A stretch of DNA of 64,000 nucleotides. It comes from Bog-564 sp035509915 (lineage in GTDB: Bacteria > Actinomycetota > Acidimicrobiia > Acidimicrobiales > UBA8190). The notes below the pieces were generated by a model that worked only from the letters and a program-made list of their open reading frames with translations, had not been told where the DNA came from and did no database searches. The stretch is taken from positions 1 to 64,000 of the forward strand of contig DATKIB010000172.1 in the NCBI GenBank assembly GCA_035509915.1, read 5' to 3'. The translations under genes and the position numbers were made by a program. The stretch's first letter is position 1, and the number at the start of each line of letters is the position of its first letter. Shown here one piece after another: positions 21,650 to 30,282 of this stretch.

Positions 21650-22846
21650 TTGAGCGGTCGGCCCGGTGCGGCGGCGGGGCTGCCTCTGCTCGAGGACCTC
21701 CCGCCGGTAGCCGGCAGACGTGTGCTCGTGCGTGTCGACTTCAACGTCCCGCTCGTTCGCCCCGAAGGAGACCAGGGGCCGGCCGTGGTCGCCGACGACT
21801 TCCGCATTCGCGCCGCTACGGAGACCCTTGGGTGGCTGGTCTCGAGGGGCGCTTCGGTAACTGCGTGCACGCACCTGGGCAGGCCGAAGGGACATGTGGA
21901 CCCTCTCTACAGCGTCGCCCCGGTACGCGCACGGCTCGAGGAGCTTGCTCCTGGCGTCGAACTGCTCGAGAACCTCCGCTTCGACCCGGGGGAGGAGGGG
22001 TGCGACCCGAGGTTCGTGGACAGGCTGGTGAAGGGTTTCGACGCGTTCGTCAACGACGCGTTCGGGTCCTCGCACCGTGCCCACGCCTCGATCGTCGGCC
22101 CTCCGACGCGGCTGCCCTCTGCCGCTGGGCGCCTCCTGGCACGCGAGGTCGAGGTGCTCGGGGGGTTGCTCGAGGGGCCCGAGCGCCCGTTCGTAGCAGT
22201 GGCGGGAGGGGCGAAGGTGGCCGACAAGCTCGGGGTGCTGCGCTCCCTGCTCGAGAAGGTGGACCATCTGATCGTCGGTGGCGGCATGGCTTATACGTTC
22301 CTGGTGGCCCAGGGTCACACCGTCGCCCGCTCGCTGGTCGACCCGGACAGTGTCGAGAGCTGCAAGGAGCTCCTCGACTCGGCCTCTGAGCGCCTGCTCC
22401 TGCCATCGGATCTCGTCGCTCTCGGACCGGGTGGGACCATCGGGCGGGGGAGGGGCGGCACCGGGGAGAGCGCAGTCGTCGGCCTCGACGTGCCCGACGG
22501 CTGGGAGGGCGTCGACATCGGCCCGGACACCGCCGGCAGGTTCGCGCAGGCTCTGACCGGCGCACGGACGATCTTCTGGAACGGGCCGGTGGGCGCCTTC
22601 GAGGACGACCGCTTCAGCAAGGGAACGCGAGCGGTGGCCGAGGCGGTGACCGATTCGGGGGCGTGGAGCGTCGTGGGAGGGGGCGACACCGCGGCGGCGC
22701 TCGATTCGTTCGGGCTTGCAGATCGAGTGGGCTTCGTCTCGACCGGAGGGGGAGCATCCCTCGAGCTGCTCGAGCACGGGGACCTGCCGGGCCTGCGCGC
22801 GCTGCGGGAAGCCTCCAACGCCCCGGGCCGGCGCGGGAGCGACTGA
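21650..22846 (+). CDS. pgk: Phosphoglycerate kinase
   Basis: Transfers phosphate between 1,3-bisphosphoglycerate and ADP. Motifs: RVLVRVDFNVPL near residue 27, CTHLGRPKG, ELLENLRFDPGEE, FVNDAFGSSHRAHAS, and the C-terminal ATP site WSVVGGGDTAAAL and VSTGGGASLELL. The start is uncertain: no ATG or GTG lies between the gap stop and the first conserved strand, so I chose TTG at 21650, giving 398 residues, the normal length. The stop overlaps the tpiA ATG as TGATG. Confidence 0.95.
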   Translation: MSGRPGAAAGLPLLEDLPPVAGRRVLVRVDFNVPLVRPEGDQGPAVVADDFRIRAATETLGWLVSRGASVTACTHLGRPKGHVDPLYSVAPVRARLEELAPGVELLENLRFDPGEEGCDPRFVDRLVKGFDAFVNDAFGSSHRAHASIVGPPTRLPSAAGRLLAREVEVLGGLLEGPERPFVAVAGGAKVADKLGVLRSLLEKVDHLIVGGGMAYTFLVAQGHTVARSLVDPDSVESCKELLDSASERLLLPSDLVALGPGGTIGRGRGGTGESAVVGLDVPDGWEGVDIGPDTAGRFAQALTGARTIFWNGPVGAFEDDRFSKGTRAVAEAVTDSGAWSVVGGGDTAAALDSFGLADRVGFVSTGGGASLELLEHGDLPGLRALREASNAPGRRGSD

Positions 22847-23667
22847 TGTCGGCGGCTACCGCGTCGAGGCACATCGCCGGCCGCAGGCCGCTCGTGAGCG
22901 GCAACTGGAAGATGCATCACGACCACCTCCAGGCCATCCGCACCGTGCAGGATCTAGGGCTCCGGATCGCCGCCGCTGAGCTCGGGGCGCTCGACGTGTC
23001 GGTGCACCCACCTTTTTGTGACCTGCGCTCGGTGGGGACGGTGCTCGAGGATCGCGGGATCGGGGTATGGCTCGGGGCCCAGCACTGCCACTTCGAGGAC
23101 TCGGGAGCCTTCACCGGGGAGGTGTCGCCGCCGATGCTGGCACGCCTCGGGGTCGTCTACGTGATCGTGGGACACTCCGAGCGCCGTCAGCTCTTCGCGC
23201 AGACTGACGACGTCGTGGCGGCGACCCTCAGGTCGGTATTGCGAAGCGGCATGGTGCCGATCGTCTGCGTGGGGGAGACCGCCACCGAGCGCGAGGAGGG
23301 CGTGACCGCAGAGCGCCTCAGCGCCCAGACCGAGGCTGCTCTCGGCGGCCTGCCGCCGGAGCAGGTGGCGGGGCTGGTCGTCGCGTACGAGCCGATATGG
23401 GCGATCGGTACCGGCCGCACCGCCACGGAGGAGGACGCCGAGGAGGCCTGTTCTCACATACGCGCCGTGATCACCGGGCTCGCGGGCGAGCAGGCGGCCG
23501 CCAGCGTGCGAATCCAGTACGGAGGCTCGGTGCGACCGGACAACACGGCGGAGCTCATGGCGGAGCCCGACGTCGACGGGCTCCTGGTGGGAGGGGCGAG
23601 CCTGGAGGCGGCCAAGTTCGCCGAGATCGTCCGGATCGCCGCTCAGAGCGTGGCCGCGGCCCGCTGA
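22846..23667 (+). CDS. tpiA: Triosephosphate isomerase
   Basis: Interconverts glyceraldehyde 3-phosphate and dihydroxyacetone phosphate. The 273 residues carry the catalytic Lys in SGNWKMHHD, the His in VIVGHSERRQLF, the catalytic Glu in VVAYEPIWAIGTG (followed by the mobile loop), and the phosphate-binding IQYGGSVRPDN and DGLLVGGASL. ATG start at 22846 overlapping the pgk stop, with GGGAG about 8 bases upstream. Confidence 0.97.
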   Translation: MSAATASRHIAGRRPLVSGNWKMHHDHLQAIRTVQDLGLRIAAAELGALDVSVHPPFCDLRSVGTVLEDRGIGVWLGAQHCHFEDSGAFTGEVSPPMLARLGVVYVIVGHSERRQLFAQTDDVVAATLRSVLRSGMVPIVCVGETATEREEGVTAERLSAQTEAALGGLPPEQVAGLVVAYEPIWAIGTGRTATEEDAEEACSHIRAVITGLAGEQAAASVRIQYGGSVRPDNTAELMAEPDVDGLLVGGASLEAAKFAEIVRIAAQSVAAAR

Positions 23668-23723
23668 CCTCGGGTGCTTTGCTAGTTTCCTGCTGTCCCC
23701 GGCCCCTCGGGAGGAGCGGATAG

Positions 23724-23954
23724 GTGCTGACGATAGCAATCGTCGTCGTCCACATAGCGGTGTCTGCCGCGCTGGTCTTCCTGATCCTGTTGCACTCGGG
23801 GAAGGGTGGCGGGCTGTCGGACATGTTCGGCGGTTCGGTGGGTCAGGCCGCCGCCGGCTCCACGGTTGTCGAGAGGAACCTTGACCGCATCACGATCACG
23901 GTTGCGGTGATCTTCGCCTTCACGACGCTTACGTTGGCGCTGCGCCTTCAGTGA
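23724..23954 (+). CDS. secG: Preprotein translocase subunit SecG
   Basis: Small accessory subunit of the SecYEG channel. The 76 residues consist of two membrane helices (about 3-23 and 54-74) around a cytosolic loop with GKGGGLSDMFGGS, the SecG signature. GTG start at 23724 behind GGGAGGAG. Its position after tpiA is the standard actinobacterial order. Its stop overlaps the GTG of the next gene as GTGA. Confidence 0.93.
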   Translation: MLTIAIVVVHIAVSAALVFLILLHSGKGGGLSDMFGGSVGQAAAGSTVVERNLDRITITVAVIFAFTTLTLALRLQ

Positions 23955-25681
23955 ACGGCGCCCGCGTCGGCGTACTAATCGCCGCCGTGGTCCTGGCAGC
24001 ATGCGGGGCTGTGCCCAACCCTCGCTCAAATCGCACGTCACCCGCTTCCGCTCCAGCTCTCGAGGGCACCTCGGGCGGCTCCGTGACGCTGGCCGTGGAC
24101 CAGGTGCCCGTGACGCTCAACGACCACACGGTCCAAGGCGACAACGAGATCACCCGCGACGTCGCGAGCGCCATCTGGCCTCAGGTGTTCCAGGTCGGCC
24201 CCGGGCAGACCCCGGTCCTCGACACCGACGTCGTGTCGAGCGCCGAGCTGGTGAGCATCTCCCCTCAGACCGTCGTCTACCAGATCAATCCGAAGGCTGT
24301 CTGGTCGGACGGGGTGCCGATCAGTGCCGACGACTTCGTCTACGCGTGGCAGTCCCAACGAGGTGGGAACGACGTCGACGGTGCTCCCGACTCGGTGGCG
24401 TCGACTCTCGGTTACCGCGACATCACGTCCGTCACGTCCAGCAACGATGGCAGGACAGTGACCGTCGTGTTCCACACGCCGTTCGGGGCCTGGCCATCCC
24501 TCTTCGACGACCTGTTGCCCGCACACATCGCCGAACGCATCGGGTGGAACCACGGGTTCGACACCCTCGACCCGCAGACGCAGGTCTCGGGGGGACCTTG
24601 GCTGGTGGCCTCGTGGAATCCGGGTAGCCAGATCGTCCTCGAGCGCAACCCGCGATGGTGGGGGACAGCCCCTCACCTGGACCGGATCCTGGTCGACGCC
24701 GTACCGGGACAGGGCGCTATGGTCCAAGCGCTGCGAAGCGGGCAGGTCGATGTCGGCTACCCGTCGACCTTCGACAGTGACGCATTGGCACAGCTGACCT
24801 CCTCGCCTGGGCTCGAGACCCACGAGTCCCTCGGCACGACGATGCTCCAGTTGGTCTTCAACACCCGCCACGTCCCGCTGGACGATGTCGATGTGCGCCA
24901 GGGCATCGGGCACGCGATCGACCGCGCCGGACTGATCAAGACGCTGGTCCAGCCGTTGGACCCCCTCGTGTGGGAGGACAACAACTACCTGTACGCCAAC
25001 ACCGAGCCCCAGTATGTCGACGACGGTCCCGGCTACGTGGATTCGGACCCTGCTACGGCAGATCGCCTACTCACCCAAGGCGGGCTGATCGCCGACGCCA
25101 ACGGCACGTGGACGCTGCACGGAGCACCCGTCGTGCTGCAGCTCGTGTGGGCGAGCGACGACCGTTGGTCCGAGGCCGTGGAGCCGGCTATTTCCGCCGG
25201 GCTCGTGGGAGCCGGCTTCGACGTGGAAACGACGCCGGTCACGAGCGATCAGCTCGTCTCCTCAGTCCTGCCCTCGGGGGCCTTCGACCTCGCGATCGCA
25301 CCTGTGAGCACGAGCGCTTATCCGAGCGCGACTGCTGCCTACTACACGTCTGCGACCGCGGTGACAGGCCCCGCGTCCAACCTGAACTGGTCCGGGTACT
25401 CGGACCCACACCTCGACGACCTCTTGACCCAGGCGGTGCAGCAGCTCGGGAGCAACCAGGCACAGCCGGTGTACCAACAGGTGGACCAGGAGCTCTGGTC
25501 CGACGTCCCTTCGCTCCCTCTGTTCGCAGAACCCACCTTGCTCGCGAGCTCTGCCTGGGTCGGCGGTGTCGCGGACGATCCCGGCGGTCTAGGGCCGATG
25601 TACTCGGCGGCAGGCTGGTACAGGCTGGCCGCGGTACCCGACAAGCCTTCTGGCTCCGCCGCGCGCCGGTCACAAGGGTGA
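23951..25681 (+). CDS. ABC transporter solute-binding lipoprotein, family 5 (peptide/nickel type)
   Basis: A 576-residue secreted lipoprotein. The signal sequence ends in the lipobox LAAC with the lipidated Cys at residue 18, followed by a Ser/Pro linker. The mature part matches the SBP family 5 fold (DppA/OppA-like): QINPKAVWSDGVPISADDFVYAW, then PWLVASWNPGSQIVLERNPRWW and VRQGIGHAIDRAGLIKTL. These proteins capture oligopeptides or other solutes for ABC importers, but no permease or ATPase is next to it. Coupling to secG by a GTGA overlap is notable and probably reflects co-transcription with the central operon rather than a shared function. Confidence 0.85.
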   Translation: MNGARVGVLIAAVVLAACGAVPNPRSNRTSPASAPALEGTSGGSVTLAVDQVPVTLNDHTVQGDNEITRDVASAIWPQVFQVGPGQTPVLDTDVVSSAELVSISPQTVVYQINPKAVWSDGVPISADDFVYAWQSQRGGNDVDGAPDSVASTLGYRDITSVTSSNDGRTVTVVFHTPFGAWPSLFDDLLPAHIAERIGWNHGFDTLDPQTQVSGGPWLVASWNPGSQIVLERNPRWWGTAPHLDRILVDAVPGQGAMVQALRSGQVDVGYPSTFDSDALAQLTSSPGLETHESLGTTMLQLVFNTRHVPLDDVDVRQGIGHAIDRAGLIKTLVQPLDPLVWEDNNYLYANTEPQYVDDGPGYVDSDPATADRLLTQGGLIADANGTWTLHGAPVVLQLVWASDDRWSEAVEPAISAGLVGAGFDVETTPVTSDQLVSSVLPSGAFDLAIAPVSTSAYPSATAAYYTSATAVTGPASNLNWSGYSDPHLDDLLTQAVQQLGSNQAQPVYQQVDQELWSDVPSLPLFAEPTLLASSAWVGGVADDPGGLGPMYSAAGWYRLAAVPDKPSGSAARRSQG

Positions 25682-25747
25682 TCCGCCAGCTGCGCGCGGT
25701 AGAGTCTGTGGTGCACTGTCGCCGTGCCAGCGGCCGGGGCAGCTCCC

Positions 25748-25831
25748 GTCGGAGTGGCGGAATAGGCAGACGCGCTAGCTTGAGGGGCTAGTGCCCGCAA
25801 GGGCGTAGGGGTTCAAGTCCCCTCTCCGACA
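25748..25831 (+). tRNA. tRNA-Leu (anticodon GAG)
   Basis: A complete class II tRNA of 84 bases. The acceptor stem pairs GTCGGAG (25748-25754) with CTCCGAC (25824-25830), with A as discriminator. The anticodon stem CTAGC/GCTAG encloses the loop TTGAGGG, giving anticodon GAG (reads CTC/CTT). A long variable arm (GCCCGCAAGGGC) and the T arm AGGGG-TTCAAGT-CCCCT follow. CCA is not encoded. Its 3' end is an integration site: the last bases are repeated at 30283-30301. Confidence 0.93.
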
Positions 25832-25834
25832 CTG
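25816..25834 (+). repeat. Left attachment-site repeat (in tRNA-Leu 3' end)
   Basis: AGTCCCCTCTCCGACACTG, 19 bases covering part of the T arm, the 3' acceptor strand and three bases beyond the tRNA. The identical 19-mer occurs at 30283-30301 in the same orientation; bases on both sides of the match differ. This is the layout left by a tyrosine-recombinase element that integrates into a tRNA 3' end and restores the gene. Confidence 0.8.
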
Positions 25835-25962
25835 CCGTTCTTCCAGCTAAGAGGGTATAGACCGTCGATCACTCCTTTCTGCCATTGCCCTCCAGTACGT
25901 GTGTGGACACGGAGGTGGACACAAATTTTGGGTGTCCGCCACGGGTGCTGCGAGGAGCCACG

Positions 25963-27123
25963 ATGGCCGAGAACGTCGGCAACCGGGGGAGTGTCTGGTT
26001 CTACCGTTTCGACCTCCCTCCGGGTCCCGACGGAAGGCGCCACCAGAAGCGCGTGAGCGGTTTCCCGACTGAGCGCGACGCCAGGCGGGCGCTCGGCAGA
26101 GCGAAGCTCGACGTGGCCGACGGCCGCATGCGTCACTTCGCCGGGCGCACCGTGTCAGATCTCGTAGGCGAGTGGCTCGAGGCGGTGAGCCCCAACCGCA
26201 AGGCGACGACGGTCGCCAACTACGCCATGCTCACGAAGGCCTACATAGCCCCGAGGATCGGCGAACAGCGGCTGGACCGGCTGACCCCGGCCGATATCCA
26301 GAAGCTCTATGGGGAGCTGCGGCGCCGGGGTGGTCGCGATGCGAGGTCGCTTTCCGGCACACAGCTTCGCAACGTCCACCGAGTGCTCCACAATCTCCTC
26401 AACTACGCGACGCGCCTCGGTTACGTCGCACGCAATCCGGCGGACCAGGTCGAGAAGCCACGTGAGGACACCGAGGAGCGGCTCGTGTACACGCCCGAGC
26501 AGGTCCGGCAGTTCCTGGACGCCGCCGAGTCCGACCGGCTCCGCGCGATGTGGTGCCTGGTCGTGGCGATCGGCCTGCGGAGAGGGGAGCTTGCAGGTTT
26601 GCGATGGGGCGACGTCGACCTTGACGGATCCTCGCCGACTCTGACTGTGCGGAGGACCCGAACCTCTGCTGGCGGGCAAGTCGCGGACGGCGAGCCGAAG
26701 ACCCGGTCGAGTCGCAGGGCGATCGTGCTCGACGAGGGCAGCGTGATGCGCTTGGAGGAGCACCGCCGGGCCATGCTCCGTGAAGCAGAACTACGCGGCG
26801 ATCCGGGTTTGCGCGGCCACGTGTTCGTCGACGAGCTCGGCGGGCCCTACCGTCCAGCCTGGCTGACTCGCAGCCTGCGTTCCCTGCAGCGGCGCGCCGA
26901 GCTCCCCGAGATCACGCTCCACGACCTGCGCCATACGGCTGGGGTGAGATGGTGTGCCCCCACTCGGGACCGGATCGGTGCCGATTTTCGATCTGGTCGA
27001 CTCCGAAGAACCCAGGGAACCACGCGAATCGACTGCACCAGAAGGTGCGAAACTGTCCGCACGGCCCCTCCGGGAGGGGTTCTGGGAGTTCGGGATGACC
27101 TTTGGCTTCACGCTCACGATTGA
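25963..27123 (+). pseudogene. Tyrosine recombinase (phage-type integrase), truncated before the catalytic Tyr
   Basis: The product starts at the ATG at 25963, preceded by GAGGAG, and reads 386 residues. It has an AP2-like arm-binding segment (GSVWFYRFDLPPGPDGRRHQKR), a core-binding domain (TVSDLVGEWLEAV...TVANYAMLTKAYIAPRIG), and the catalytic domain with Arg I in GLRRGELAGLRWGDV, the Lys hairpin PKTRSSRRAI and box II HDLRHTAG. Directly after HTAG the similarity stops: the expected GH...Y segment is replaced by about 45 Arg-rich residues with no recombinase features. I found no continuation in the other frames. It therefore lacks the nucleophile and is most likely inactive. It is the integrase of the tRNA-Leu element. 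Confidence 0.75.
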
Positions 27124-27137
27124 GGGCGCACTCGGGT

Positions 27138-27190
27138 GTTCCCTCATGGTTCCCGAGATAGTTCCCGCCTCGGTTCCCGAGATAGTTCCC
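27138..27190 (+). repeat. Phased GTTCCC array (five copies, about 12-bp spacing)
   Basis: GTTCCC occurs at 27138, 27149, 27161, 27173 and 27185, that is spaced 11, 12, 12 and 12 bases. The last four form two copies of a 19-mer, GGTTCCCGAGATAGTTCCC, separated by five bases. The array lies behind the truncated integrase. A matching array in the opposite orientation lies 380 bases further on. Confidence 0.7.
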
Positions 27191-27276
27191 AAGCCCAGGT
27201 CAGCGAGCTGCGCGGCACAGAGGCCAATCCGGAGCGAGCGCAGCGAGCGGAGGGGCGGCAGGTAGGGGTCGCTCGC

Positions 27277-27408
27277 CTACCGGAGGACGACGTTGCGAAA
27301 TGCCGCGGTCAGGCGGTCGAAAGCGGCTTGATCTGTGGCGGTGGACGAGCTGGGAACGTTTCCGAGATGGTTCTTCATAAGAGATGCAGCTGTGTGGCTA
27401 CATAAGAG
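27277..27408 (-). pseudogene. Possible C-terminal relic of a second tyrosine recombinase
   Basis: On the minus strand an open frame ends at 27277 with HTAASLM, then HLGNVPSSSTA, then FDRLTAAFR and a stop. HTAASLM resembles the residues after box II (HxLRHTAASL) and FDRLTAAFR resembles the C-terminal helix of actinobacterial integrases, but the expected roughly 30 residues with GH and the catalytic Tyr are missing between them. If correct, this is an internally deleted tail of a second integrase in reverse orientation. The match is short, so this call is tentative. Confidence 0.3.
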
Positions 27409-27570
27409 ACCGACCCGGGACGGGGTGAACTCGACGGGTGAACCGGCAGGGCCTCGATAGGCGGAGACGCATGGCCAGGTAGGGGATGTATTGCGCACCC
27501 GGTTGCGAGTTCTCATTCGATGGGGCCACCGCGGCTCGGCAGGGGCTCGAGGGGTGCAGAAGTTCCCGTC

Positions 27571-27612
27571 GGGAAGGAAGTCGGGAACCATCTCGGGAAC
27601 TGAGCTGGGAAC
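27571..27612 (-). repeat. Inverted-orientation GTTCCC array (seen as GGGAAC)
   Basis: GGGAAG at 27571, then GGGAAC at 27583, 27595 and 27607, each 12 bases apart. Read on the minus strand it contains GTTCCCGAGATGGTTCCC, one base different from the unit at 27148-27190. A weaker variant (GTTTCC...GTTCTT, again 12 apart) lies at 27358-27375. The arrays face each other around about 380 bases that hold the possible integrase relic. Confidence 0.65.
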
Positions 27613-27904
27613 GACGAGGCGCACGATGGCGCCATGGAGCCCTACTTCGAGCACGACGGCGTTGATCGTCTAGGACGCGGACCTGTGGTCGGTCCGTGAG
27701 GTGGGGGACATGGCGCTCTTGGTGGGGGTGCTCCCAGTGCCGGCGTTCGGGGTCACCCTCACGACAAGTCGGGCCGCGCGATATGGGATACCTCGGCCCC
27801 CTCGGAGCTCCCAGTATCAACGACCGGGATCGGCACATTGCTTGCGGGCGGGAACGATCAACTCCACTTGTGCCGTGAGGAGCGAGGCAACAAAATGGCG
27901 CCCG

Positions 27905-28198
27905 ATGTCAGAGACTTCTTCACCTGACTTCAGGGCACTGTTGGAGGATGAGCGCCAGAAGCTCCAATCCGAGCTGGAGGACGCCGAGGCAATCGGAGGA
28001 CTCCAACCCTCGGCGTGGCGCGGCGAGTCGAGAGCCCGAGTTCCGCAACTCATCGATGCGCTCGACGAGTTAGAGCACGCTCTCCACAAGGTCGACAACG
28101 GCTCGTACGGCCGCTGTGAGGAGTGCGGCCAGCCGATCGCTCCTGAGCGGCTCGAATTCAGCCCGGCCGCCCGGTTCTGCGTGGCCTGCGCCTCTTAA
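27905..28198 (+). CDS. DksA/TraR family zinc-finger protein
   Basis: A 97-residue protein with an N-terminal coiled-coil half (FRALLEDERQKLQSELEDAE and ALDELEHALHKVDNGSYG) and a C4 zinc finger, Cys71-x2-Cys74-x17-Cys92-x2-Cys95, with the family phrase GRCEECGQPIAPERLE. Family members enter the secondary channel of RNA polymerase and alter promoter choice; small element-borne versions (TraR-like) do the same without ppGpp. I start at the ATG at 27905, immediately before the coiled coil; longer readings add a low-complexity N terminus. It is inside the tRNA-Leu element, so it is a candidate host-transcription modulator carried by it. Confidence 0.8.
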   Translation: MSETSSPDFRALLEDERQKLQSELEDAEAIGGLQPSAWRGESRARVPQLIDALDELEHALHKVDNGSYGRCEECGQPIAPERLEFSPAARFCVACAS

Positions 28199-28411
28199 CC
28201 ACTCAACCCGCCAGCGGCAGGCGGAAGACTTTCGACCGCCGGTGCGCCCGATGGCGGTGGACCTTGACGGCACCGGTCGTGGTACCCAAGGTGCCATGGA
28301 CGGGGTTGCGCTAGACACCTGCCGACCGGCGTTAGCGGACACTTTCAGCGCCCTTTCTGCTTGAGCGTTATGGGCGCCCTACGGCGGCTGCGGCCCTTGC
28401 GAGAATCGTGA
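28199..28411. other. Intergenic stretch within the element
   Basis: Between the DksA-like gene and the fragment at 28412. I see no convincing gene, repeat or hairpin here; open frames on both strands lack recognisable features. Confidence 0.4.
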
Positions 28412-28636
28412 TTGGGCTCGGCGCATCTTGGTGCCGCACTGCGCACCGGAGATATCTCGATCGACGAACTTCGTGAGTTCGTGATCCATTTTGCGGCTTA
28501 TGCAGGACACCTCGGGCGACCGCTGCACGAGCTGCCCTTGACGCGGCTTGGATCCGGGTGGGGGAGCTCTAGCAGATCACTTCGGCTAAGGCTGCCAATA
28601 CCTCAACCAGTGTGCCGATATCGGCCGACTCCCTAG
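28412..28636 (+). pseudogene. Fragment of a carboxymuconolactone decarboxylase-like (AhpD-fold) protein
   Basis: A short frame beginning at a TTG contains AHLGAALRTGDISIDELREF followed by VIHFAAYAG, which resembles the second helix pair of the CMD/AhpD family (typically HxxxALxxGxTxEELxEVxxxxAxYAG). The N-terminal half with the CxxC or proton-relay residues is absent, and after AAYAG the reading becomes low complexity and stops. I take it as a relic of about 33 recognisable residues. It adds to the picture of decay in the element. Confidence 0.4.
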
Positions 28637-28954
28637 GCGGTGGGTCTTGACGTGGCTCGTGCCCAGCGCGTCCCTGGCCCGGCGATGGGTTACGCCAAAC
28701 CCTATGTGCGGTCGAGCTATTGGGGCAGTGAATCGGTGAGCATCGGTCGGTCTGAGCGTCGGATGGCCGGATGCCGGCCTCACCAGATCCAGTAGCGCGC
28801 ACCTTGCCGATGCCTGCAATAGGTAGGTCATCTGGAGCACAGAAACACTTGACAGCACGTCTCCATCGAAGGAGCATCGGCACCAGAGGGTTTGGCTCTG
28901 GGGTCCGGCATGCAACCCTCCATGCGTATTCGGGGCCGATGTTAGGAGAGGATC
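28637..28954. other. Stretch without a supported gene
   Basis: About 320 bases before the small gene at 28955. A long open frame exists on the minus strand across it (28586-29197) but its composition looks random and it matches nothing I know. No repeat or RNA structure stands out. Base composition is nearer to 55-60% GC, less than in the core region. Confidence 0.4.
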
Positions 28955-29407
28955 TTGAGCACTTACTTGGGTCGGATCCGTCGTGTTCACACGGGCTGGC
29001 GAGCTATGCCAGGAAAGAACCTTGTCGTTTTTGATGATGCGATCGTAGAAGCGCGAGCCAGTGCACTGGATGGCCTGGCCGTTACGGGTTTGGGTTTCAC
29101 GGGGCGGGCGCAGCAGGCCGTCAGCGCCGTCGGGAGCGCGAAGAACGCAAGCCTCGACCAGGATCCGCCGAGCCCTCAGGATCTCGCCGATCAGCATCCA
29201 GCGAACTGGATGATCCCGATCTCGAGCGTCAGCTCAGCCGTGCTGACCAAGCGAAAGCTCGGAATGCTCACCGGTGCCACTCGGCGGCTTGTCCTACACA
29301 CGGACCAGGGTGATCGCATCGTCGATTGGGAGCGTCAGGCCAATCCCGATGAGACGACCATCGCCATGCTTAAGCAGGCTCTCGGAGAGCGGTTCTCACC
29401 GTCATAG
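28955..29407 (+). CDS. Hypothetical protein in the tRNA-Leu element
   Basis: A 150-residue product if the TTG at 28955 is used, which has AGGAGAGG close upstream; the ATG at 29006 (133 residues, MPGKNLVVFDDAIVEARASA) is the alternative and makes a more natural N terminus. The C-terminal half reads like a small beta-rich domain ending in a helix: WMIPISSVSSAVLTKRKLGM, then RRLVLHTDQGDRIVDW and a helix ending ALGERF. This looks somewhat like a PH-type bacterial domain, but I cannot assign it. The minus-strand frame overlapping it is less convincing. Confidence 0.5.
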   Translation: MSTYLGRIRRVHTGWRAMPGKNLVVFDDAIVEARASALDGLAVTGLGFTGRAQQAVSAVGSAKNASLDQDPPSPQDLADQHPANWMIPISSVSSAVLTKRKLGMLTGATRRLVLHTDQGDRIVDWERQANPDETTIAMLKQALGERFSPS

Positions 29408-29472
29408 GGACGTGGCGGAAGCGACGCGTCGTAGCCCTTGTCCTGTCTTTGCCCGCGCGGCAAACTGGCAAC

Positions 29473-30195
29473 GTGCTCTACGAAGCTGCGCGGCGGTTGG
29501 TCCCAAAGCGGGTCAAGGAGACGGTGTGGGACCATATGATGCGCCATCACGACGGCTCTCAGGCGGGCGAGGTGACAGTGCTCGACGCCCTGCTGCGCCC
29601 CGAGTTCCCGCGCTATCTGGTCGACATCGGTGCACACGATGGAGTGACGATCTCGAACTCTCGTCGCTACGTCCTCCAGGGCTGGCAGGCCGTGCTAGTC
29701 GAGCCCCACCCCGACATCTTCGCCAAACTCACTGCTGCCTACGCAGAGTACCCAAATGTCCGCTGTTTCAACGTTGCCTGCAGTTTGGTATCAGGGATTC
29801 TGCCGCTATACCTGGGTAAGAACGATCCTGAAGCCATGGCGTCGACGCTTTGTACCGATAAGAACCCGTGGTGCGACAGGATCCGAGGCGACGCGAGCGT
29901 GGATGTGAAGGTGGAGACCGTGACTCAACTTCTGAAGGACGCGGACTGGCCACAGGACTTCTCGCTGCTACTGGTCGACGCCGAAGGGATGGACTACGAG
30001 GTTCTCAAGGGCCTCGATTTTCTGTTTTTCCGCCCGCGGATCTTGGTCACCGAGGAATACATCTCAAACCCCGAGAAGCACCGCAACAAGCACTGGCTCC
30101 TGCTTGACCAAGGCTTCACCTTCCACTCGATGGTTGGAGCCAACACAATCTGGATCGCCAACGAATGGGTCGACGTCTGCCTGGGACTGTCTTAG
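29473..30195 (+). CDS. FkbM family SAM-dependent methyltransferase
   Basis: A protein of about 240 residues with the FkbM methyltransferase core: motif I LVDIGAHDGVTISNSRRYV, motif II VLVEPHPDIFAKL, the NVACS segment, and the post-III LLLVDAEGMDYEVLKGLDF, where the acidic DxExxD(Y) stretch is characteristic. FkbM proteins O-methylate sugars or natural products. I start at GTG 29473 (MLYEAARRL); a TTG at 29449 would add eight residues. It is the last gene before the right att repeat and so is cargo of the element; together with the sulfotransferase just outside it suggests modification of a surface glycan. Confidence 0.8.
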   Translation: MLYEAARRLVPKRVKETVWDHMMRHHDGSQAGEVTVLDALLRPEFPRYLVDIGAHDGVTISNSRRYVLQGWQAVLVEPHPDIFAKLTAAYAEYPNVRCFNVACSLVSGILPLYLGKNDPEAMASTLCTDKNPWCDRIRGDASVDVKVETVTQLLKDADWPQDFSLLLVDAEGMDYEVLKGLDFLFFRPRILVTEEYISNPEKHRNKHWLLLDQGFTFHSMVGANTIWIANEWVDVCLGLS

Positions 30196-30282
30196 GCGAG
30201 CTCACGACGCTGCGCCCGCTCGCGTGAGACTTCAGCTCTGCAAGCTCTCACCGACCTCAACGACGCGTGGGGTACTGTTGTG

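Noticed and set aside
28586..29197. A 203-residue minus-strand frame in the tRNA-Leu element
   Set aside because: Composition looks random, no known motif, and it overlaps a plus-strand frame with better start signal and protein-like C terminus.
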